Below, piece after piece: positions 56,945-64,000 of a DNA stretch of 64,000 nt. This DNA is from Datura wrightii (taxonomy: Eukaryota; Streptophyta; Magnoliopsida; Solanales; Solanaceae): positions 37,778,501 to 37,842,500 of the forward strand of contig JASDFA010000002.1 of the NCBI GenBank assembly GCA_035772735.1, read 5' to 3'. Position 1 is the first letter of the stretch; the number at the start of each line of letters is the position of its first letter. A program made the position numbers and the translations under genes. The notes under the pieces were generated by a model, which did not search any database, had not been told where the DNA came from, and saw only the letters and a list, made by a program, of their open reading frames with translations.

Positions 56945-57176
56945 TCAGGCGACAAGTATGTCCGTATTATTACTTATGCAATACCTTATGGTTGTATGTC
57001 TGTAAATGATAAAGAAAGATTGATATTTAGTTATCCAGTGGGTCCTAGAATATTATGTGCAGTGCCTGTGTTGGACTTTTCTGCATTTCAGGTTTTTGCT
57101 ATAGTCCATATTACAGGGGAAACTCTGCCGAAATTTTTCTAGAAAGTAAAGTAAGTAGTCCTCTAGATAACGGTGT

Positions 57177-57210
57177 ACATTCGAGGATGAATGTTCTTAA
57201 GGGGGGGAGA
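57177..57210 (+). other. Hairpin plus polypurine tract of D
   Basis: ACATTCG-AGGA-TGAATGT (57177-57194, one G:T pair) and AAGGGGGGGAGA next to the 3' LTR. Confidence 0.8.
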
Positions 57211-57211
57211 A

Positions 57212-59794
57212 TGTTATACCCCGTAGAATTTCCGGCACCTAGACGACCTATTCGCACATTGGTTAAGCATATTTGAAGGCCATACGTGCTGTAGAAAGGC
57301 CCGAGAAAAGATCGGACGAGAAACCTGTCGAACCATCGCGGAAGGAGCCGAGGCAGAGCCCCTCCGTGATGGCAGCGTGTCACGGAGGAGGGGCCTCCGT
57401 GTTGGATCCGTGACACATTGGCCTTGTCCAGGCCCAAATATATAAAGGCCACTTCGGTTTTAAATCATTTAACCACACAATTAATTCCAGAAAACAGAGG
57501 GTGAGCGGCAGAGAGAAGTAAGAACAAAGGAAATTATATAATTTTCGTCCGATTACGCTGCTAAACGTTGCCCAAATTCAAATTAACTCCAGATACTGAG
57601 GTATTTAGCAGCAGAGAGCATTCCTACGGATTCAGTTTCGTAAAATACGGCCGACGAATCGTCGAGCCACCGAGCTAAGGTAAGTGGAATTGCTCTAAAT
57701 TAGTGTCTATGTGTTCCTAGCTGTGAAGTGAATATTTCTCCCTTCTGGACCGCTGAAAAATAGCGAGTTTTCGATCGTCTTTCGATAAGCCTAAGTTCGG
57801 GCTATAAACTATATCGAAAGTGACGTTACTCTTTAAAGTAAAGTTGTATTTAGTATTGATTGACATATTTATGAATGTAGTTGGGAGAAAATAGTTGAAG
57901 TACCGGCCGAGTCCCGTCCGACAGACGAATAATTCAAGGATAAGGTATGTAAAGTTAAGTTCCCTCGGCAAGTTAAGTAATATCGGTACAGTGTAGTAAT
58001 TTACAGACCAGTAGAATGTTCAGAAGTCGTGTGTTACATTTATTGTGAATGTTGATACGATATGAGAAGCATCGAGTTGTAACTTGCGTGAAACTTACTA
58101 GTACGACCTAGATTCTAACACAAGTGTTAGAAACTGCCCAGTATGCTCAGTATGTGATGTAATATGAACTGTTAAGATATTATTATATTTAGTTGAAACC
58201 CCGTAAAGTGTTGCAATATCCGTAAAGCACCTCAGAAATAGAATGGCAGGCTAAACTAAAGTTTAGAAAGCATGTTAGGAATAGGAAATCATGTTAATAC
58301 AGAAACTCAGTAAACAACATAGTTTTCAGCAGAAACACTATCTTGTATAGCATTTGCCCCAGTACAGTTTGGCAGGAGACTATATTCATATATATATATA
58401 TTTACCAGTCTCAGCACGTATTAAATACGTACAGATTACTATCATTAGTTCAGCATGTAGTATATACGATACCTTACCCCTATTAGCCTCAGCATGTGAG
58501 ATATGCAGACAGTATTACTAGTTGAGACCGTTGTATTGTTTGGGGTTGGACTACCTAGCATCTATGACCGCCCTAGGGTTAATAGTTGTATCGACTCGTC
58601 CACCAGAGGACGAGGATACGTCGCTCTATGGAGTGGCATGCCGTCCCCCAGGGGACGAAGATGGGATTCCAATTTTCCCCATATTTTTCCTTGGTCGGCT
58701 TTTATACACCCCCGTCGAGCGGATACGCCCGGGTGTTGATTCAGGAGTCCTTCGGACTCAGGTATAGTTATAGTCAGGGGCTCAGCGAGCCCAAGTGCAT
58801 ACCCAGGGGACCGGCGGGGTGCTTATAGCTATTATAGGAGATGGGACGACCGGGGTAGGGGTGTAGATTCTGTGCTGGTTGTACCCCCAGCTTATGGGGG
58901 CCAGGTAAGGTTTGTGTGTGCCATGTTATGTTATTTCATGCTCTGCCATGTTACGATAGATACGTGTAGAACAGCAGTAGAGGGATATGCCTCCAGGTAT
59001 GACTCCTATCCCAGCCAGTATAATAGAGAAAAGGTATGACTTACAGTATCAGGTAGTTAATCTAAGTCTTCCTACTTCAGTTCATCAGTTATATTGTTGT
59101 TTTCAGACTTTGCTTTCAGTTATTGCTTTATATACTCAGTACCAGTGGTACTGATGCCCGGTGGGGCACTGCATTACTTGCCTGCAGGTACTCATAGACG
59201 AGCAGGCGATACTACGTGATTCTTGTCAGCGGTCGAGTATTCAGCTCCTGTCATCCGGAGACTGAATTCCAGAAGTGTAGTTCAGTTCCTTTTGTTGTAT
59301 AGTACGGGTAGGTCGGGGTCCTGTCCCGATCATTTCTATTGCTATTCCTATAGGCTTGTAGTCTGTATATACGTCCCTGTGGTCAGATGAGCCAGTCGTG
59401 TGAGGCCGTGCAGTTGTATAGCTGTTAGTACTCTTTCTTTCTTTTATGTTGGCCGTGTGGGGCCATAGTTTGCCAGTAGTGGTGACCTTGCCGGTCACGT
59501 AGCTTTTTAGTACTTCATGATTGAGTTGCAGATAACTAGACAGCATGGTGGCCTTGTCGGCCCGCATAGGTTTCCCTGAATTGATATGTTTCTGGTCAGC
59601 TGTTAGTACAGGTACAGGAGGCTATAGGCCAATGGGCCGGGGACTGTGTTTACAGCCGTTATATAGCCCTTTGTTTCCAGAAATATGAGTTAGAGCCAGC
59701 CAGGCACCAGATGTGCCCAGGCTTAGCAGTTCAGCAGTTCAGGTCTCAGTAGGGCACCAGGTGCCAGTCATGCCCCCCAAGGCGGGGTGTGACA
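57212..59794 (+). repeat. Element D 3' LTR
   Basis: 2583 bp, uninterrupted, with cassette and TATA-like ATATATAAAGG near 57438. GACTA follows at 59795-59799. Short open frames inside have no protein features. Confidence 0.95.
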
Positions 59795-59799
59795 GACTA

Positions 59800-59819
59800 A
59801 ATGTTAGAAACTTATGAGG
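59800..59819 (-). mobile_element. Element F, terminal LTR bases
   Basis: About 20 bases of F LTR beyond D. The minus strand reads (T)TACACCTCATAAGTT, close to a typical chromovirus LTR start. G lies immediately next to it. Confidence 0.5.
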
Positions 59820-59824
59820 TGTAA

Positions 59825-61164
59825 TGTTCGGTCTATTTTGCAACTACACGCAAGTGCACGTGGTCGAACAAGTAGTAAAATGGCTAACGTAAGCCAAGTA
59901 TCGATCCCACAGGGACTAAACCAAGGTAATAATCAGATTAAGTGTTAATGATCTCTAACTATAACAATGCAGACAACAATTTAAAGAAGATTTTGGGAGT
60001 TTGTTTCCTAATTTATACTAATCTAAGACAAAATGATAAAGTGAGTCTGAACTATAGTAATGAGCAAGCTGAGGCCAAAACGAACATGCAGGGAAGTAAT
60101 TTATCGATACAATTCAGTTAATCTTTCCTTGGGTTGCTAGTCAAGAATTATTGCCTATGGATAGAAACATTCGTATTCTACCCGATTCTTAATTGACTAA
60201 CACGACTTTCAGATATATTTCTATTCTGAAGGTAAATCAATTCTCAATTTTCCCAAACTAAGAAGAGATCATATCCTACCAATTCACAACTTTCCAGTTT
60301 CTTTCCTTTTCAAGATAAAACTGGATTTTTTAGATATACATTAACATTGGCCAGACATTAATGTAGTAAGAACAAGAATTGATAGAACAACCATGGAAGA
60401 ATAGATGAAAAACCAAAATGATCAACAATTACATTCCACTAAAAATGTTCCTAACCTCAGCAAGAAGTGAATTTAGCCACTCATTTGTGGATTAAACATC
60501 ATCAAATGAGTATAAATCATACAACAATTGAAATAAATGAGAAAGAGTTAGAGAAGAACCCCAATATTTTCTTCTCCTCAACTACCTGTAACCCACGTCC
60601 TTGCTCAACTAAGTCAAAATAATTAAAAATAAACCTAGGTGTGCTATTTATACTAGTGGGAATTTTTCCCGGAATAACAAGCAACGTGTCATGGAGTGCA
60701 TCGCGGAGCACTGCCTCCGTGACACGGTGCAAACGCGGACCCTCACTGGAAATTTATGTTCCAGGTAAATATAAGTAATGTGCCACGGCATGTAATGCGG
60801 GGCTTGGCCAACGTGCCACGGCTCCGTCGCGAACCTTCACTGGAAATTTGCCAAAATACATCATTCGAGGTAGACTGCCTCCGCGATGGCAGCGTGACAC
60901 GGCTCCATCGCGGAGCCCCTATATTTGCTGCTTTTCCTTTACCTTTTCCACTGCTCGCTTCCGAGTCAATTCCTGATTTTCACCAACATGCAACTTAGCT
61001 TCCTAAAATTACATTTTTCCTACAAAACAACACTAATCATGTTGGTTAGTATAAATTCACATTTTAACTACAAAATCACATGAGAATGTACAAATAACGA
61101 TAGATAAACATGACGAAATAAAGCATTTGAGCATCACTTGGGCATATAATTCTGCCCAAGATCA
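59825..61164 (-). repeat. Element G 3' LTR
   Basis: The minus strand starts TGATCTTGGGCAGAATTATATGCC and ends GACCGAACA. The CpG-rich cassette is at about 60683-60918 with CCTCCGCGATGGCAGCGTG and a TATA box (TATTTATA on plus) near 60645. About 90 bp shorter than the A LTR because of scattered deletions. Confidence 0.9.
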
Positions 61165-62908
61165 CTTACCCCACACTTAAATACTTGTTCGTCCTCGAAC
61201 AATACTCTCACATCTCATGTAATTAACACCAACGTATAGCTACTTTGGCTCGACAATTCAAGCTACGGTTATACCGATTATTTAATATAGCAAATCATAA
61301 AGAAAACATGCATAGTCTCATCAAAAAAATGACATACATCACATTAAAACCTCCTAAACTCAAGAATCGACTCTCGATCTTGGCAAACTCATGTGAATCT
61401 ACTGATCAGGAAATCCGACACGAAATTCAATCTCTTGTCAAGCATGTGCCCTCACAACACAAAATAATTTCCCCCTTTTCAATAATACTATCTCAAAGCA
61501 TTACACTTAAGGGTATATGAACACAATTTCGCTCTCTCTCCCAAACAATTTGCATGCATCATATCATGAAGCATAGGCTTTCCTCTAGTGTATTACTCCA
61601 CTAATATAAGGAAGCGTGATATAAGATCTCGTAGGACTTAACGGGTTCTAATGTAAGCTAAGGAACTAGTAAATACTGGGATAACCAATAATATCATCTA
61701 GCCTCCTTAAGCGCTTTCAATACATCCCACCATCATTATGCGAATTGTTTCTTCCTGCATCCTCCCCTTCTTGAAGTCTTTCTTTATTTTTGTTCCCATT
61801 TCTTTAAGCACACTCGACTTAATAGCAACGATTAGTTATACATCTTCATTTTATTTAAATTCGGCAAGTGCACCTTTGACCTTATCTTTACTTTCACCAC
61901 TTCCACTTTTCTTTCTTTTCACACTTTTCGCTCCTTGACACTGTGGGAAAATTATTTTTCTTGAGCGCTTGAGAGTTTTGGATCAAATTCACGGTTAATG
62001 AAAAGAAGGGATTAAGCTCGGTTTCTACCTCTTCAACGAAAAGAAAAAAAAAATAGGCTAAAGGCTCAATGGGGCTAACTAGGATGTACATTCAAGGTAG
62101 GTATGATAATGGAAAAACTTTCGGTTAAATCAAAGAAAATGCCTACATCCTTTCCTACACTACACATCCTTCATTTCCTTTCGTACACACACCAGGAAAG
62201 TTCTAGTCACTTCACAATAGCATGGAAGAATCAAAACCTCACCTCACACATTTCACATGCTCAACTCAAGACTTATTCACAGACTCTTCAATCAGCTAAT
62301 TACAAGAATTCAATATTAAGCCTCAATCACACCGAATCAAACTCTATGGCCTATGTATCTCAACATGTTTCACATTTGCATGCTTTCATACGAATCATCT
62401 TTCCATCTCAATATCATGTACAACATGCAACAAGAATTCCGAACCATGAAGTAGCGACACGTTTGTGAAACAACCAAAAGAAAGAAAATAAAAGAAAAGA
62501 ACAAAACTACTCCTATCGACTACATTTCCCTTAAGACGGTCATCATCCATCAATCATAGGGAACGGTCACTACTTATGACTTCAGTTCAATGGGACTATT
62601 CTCAGTAAAAGCACCAAAAACAAAGGCCGAGAAGCCCAATCATAAAAAAATTTAATAAAGATTTTAAAAATATCGATAATTTCGACAGAAAACAAAAAAA
62701 ATATTTACACAACCAGCTAACAACAACTCAACACAGCACACAACAGCTTAACACTCATTACAACACCGAATTACAATACAAAACATACACACAAAATCAC
62801 AGGGTCACAATTTTTTTCACAACAGGCACCACAACACAGGACATAAACAAAAACAAAAACCATAACGAAACATACAGCACCTAACTACTCCCACTCCACA
62901 CTTAAACT
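61165..62908 (-). other. G 3' noncoding region with hairpin and PPT
   Basis: Polypurine tract TTAAGTGTGGGGTAAG (minus) next to the LTR, hairpin TTGTTCG-AGGA-CGAACAA at 61185-61202, AAGCGCT words near 61707, and the conserved block near 62510-62620. Open frames such as 62103-62468 read across sequence conserved in noncoding parts of A and I; I do not regard them as genes. Confidence 0.6.
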
Positions 62909-62928
62909 GAACATTGTCCCCAGTGTTC
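62909..62928 (-). other. GNRA-loop hairpin after ORF2 of G
   Basis: The minus strand reads GAACACTG-GGGA-CAATGTTC, the A hairpin with one stem mismatch, followed by TTTAAGTGTGGAGTGGGAG, a cPPT-like tract. Confidence 0.6.
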
Positions 62929-62983
62929 ACAAAATTCAATTTATCACAAAGGTGGGTGGTGAAACTCCCTGATCAATTGAAAT

Positions 62984-64000
62984 ATTCAACTTCTTCATCA
63001 GGTGCCGTGGCCTCGTCCCCATATCTGAATTGCCCTCGCTGTCCTCATCTAACTCAACATCTGAGTCATCGCGGTGTGTCTCCTCATCAGTGGGGACATC
63101 ATCATCTACAGGATCCACAAAAGCTGGCCCCACTCGGCATAGAGCCCGGACATTTTTGCCAATGGGGTAATCTAGCTCGATCTTTCATAGCTCATCTTCT
63201 GTTGCTGGCCTTCCTCCTATGCGCAACTGTAGCATCTGCATCCCGTACATGCGGGCCATATACTGATCATCCCGAGCATGGTGCTCGGCTAGTGTGAGAA
63301 CTGGCCCGTGAGTGGTGTCGGGTGCCTTGGTTTTGGTGACGTCCAAGGCATGCCTATCCATTTGCGGGATGTAGTCTAGGGCCTCCTCCTCGATGTCAAG
63401 GCCCCTTAGAAACATGGTCAGCAAACCACCAAACCCGTACCTGTGCCCTTGATGCAAACGGGCCCTCTTCATGGCGGAGATGATCACCACCCCAATATTT
63501 ATCTCAAGCCCTTTCATCAGGGCATAAACCAAGCACACTCGATCCCGGGTGACATCTGTCATGTGCACCCCCGAGATCAGGCAGGAACACACAACTTTGA
63601 GCCAAATCCTGGCTTCCCTGTTCATTTGAGAGTAAGGTAGTGTCTGATGGTAGCCTCTCTCCTTGTGCCTGCTCCATCGTGCTGTCGAACGAGCTTCACA
63701 CAGAGTGCGTCTGATATCCGCATAGGGTGGAGTTATGTTCAGCTGCCGGAGTACATGGACATCTGTGTCCCGCGCCCCCAATATGGCATTCAGGTGATGG
63801 GGCTCAAAGGTGACAACCTGCCCCCTTATCTTGACGGTGTGACTGCGGAGTGTCGGGTTCCAGTTTGCGTAGAACTCCTGAATCAAATGGAGATTGCACT
63901 CCTTGAGCTCTTTGAAGATGAAGTTCATCCCGGCAGCGTCAATCCGGTGTACGATTCTGGGGAATTCCTGTGCAAGTGGCTCCCTTGCAATGTGCTCCTC
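62984..64000 (-). pseudogene. ORF2 of G (5' end outside window; one stop, one frameshift)
   Basis: Minus strand, open from the window edge to TGA at 63185-63187 (after ATEDEL, where A has a Trp codon), then in the same frame through the acidic region (VDDDVPTDEETHRDDSD) to a frameshift near 63022, just before the expected end. At the window edge it reads EEHIAREPLAQEFPRI, so about 75 N-terminal codons are missing. The core keeps NWNP, DRVCLVYALMKGLEINIGVVI and FGGLLTMFLRGLDIEEEALDYIPQ. It is closely related to A and I and supports ORF2 as a standard gene of this family. Confidence 0.85.

Larger units (their letters stand above)
46835..59794 (+). mobile_element. Element D: full-length Tekay/Del-like chromovirus, carrying solo LTR E
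   Basis: 12960 bp including E and its duplication; 10415 bp without. The LTRs are 2583 bp each when E is subtracted, and close to identical by eye. PBS for initiator tRNA-Met, one gag-pol frame with many stops and one frameshift, polypurine tract, 3' LTR. It is the only element here with recognisable RT, RNase H and integrase. It inserted about 20 bases from the end of F's LTR. Confidence 0.95.
59825..64000 (-). mobile_element. Element G: A-like non-autonomous element (5' part beyond window)
   Basis: Minus strand. 3' LTR 59825-61164 (1340 bp), polypurine tract and hairpin, 1.7 kb noncoding region, ORF2 running off the window end. The five bases before it (TGTAA, 59820-59824) should be its target copy. 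It is the same family as A and I, judged by LTR, ORF2 and conserved noncoding blocks. Confidence 0.88.

Overview
This window is repeat DNA from a plant nuclear genome. It is filled almost end to end by nested LTR retrotransposons; I found no host gene, tRNA, rRNA or CRISPR array. The plant origin rests on Athila-type gag-protease genes with a tRNA-Asp-type primer site, Tekay/Del-type chromovirus polyproteins with an initiator-Met primer site, and several copies of a plant-specific 'putative plant transposon protein' ORF (PF20167-like, recognised from memory). The style suggests a eudicot, perhaps an asterid such as Solanaceae, but the species cannot be fixed from this DNA.

Ten elements can be separated, most by matching target-site duplications (TSDs). 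J (minus strand, oldest; part of its LTR and 3' noncoding region, 42666 to about 43745) is split by B and F. B (minus, Athila-like gag-pro plus ORF2; LTR 31319-42665, internal 15717 down to 1) is split by A (plus, 205-10069, TSD AACAG), H (minus, 15723-31308, TSD GCGCC, landing in B's primer-binding site) and I (plus, 32111-41853, TSD CATAC, in B's LTR). H's LTR is split by C (plus chromovirus, 16682-26357). F (minus, rearranged chromovirus piece, about 43745-46829 and 59800-59819) is split by D (plus chromovirus, 46835-59794, TSD GACTA). D's 5' LTR carries solo LTR E (49286-51825). G (minus, A-like, from 59825 past the window end) abuts the end of F. The deepest nesting is four levels (J>B>H>C and J>F>D>E).

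A, B, I and probably G form a non-autonomous group. They have LTRs, gag and aspartic protease (gag-pro lies outside the window for G), no reverse transcriptase, RNase H or integrase, and a second gene (ORF2) after a long spacer. H has related LTRs and 3' noncoding DNA but a different short zinc-knuckle/coiled-coil gene. D has a complete but nonsense-riddled gag-PR-RT-RH-INT-chromodomain polyprotein. C has similar LTRs and a partial integrase, but its gag-RT stretch is nearly unrecognisable. Elements with dead or missing pol must have been mobilised by enzymes supplied in trans.

The most interesting signals are not protein-coding. (1) CpG-rich palindromic cassettes (core CCGTGNCACGG) sit upstream of the LTR TATA box and again upstream of ORF2; a nearly identical cassette occurs in the unrelated chromovirus LTRs D and E. 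(2) ORF2 appears to have its own cassette/promoter and a spliceable leader intron. (3) Three short hairpins, after gag-pro, after ORF2 and before the polypurine tract, keep their pairing through compensatory changes. (4) The hairpin after ORF2 is followed by a copy of the polypurine tract, a candidate central PPT. All functional readings of these are inference.
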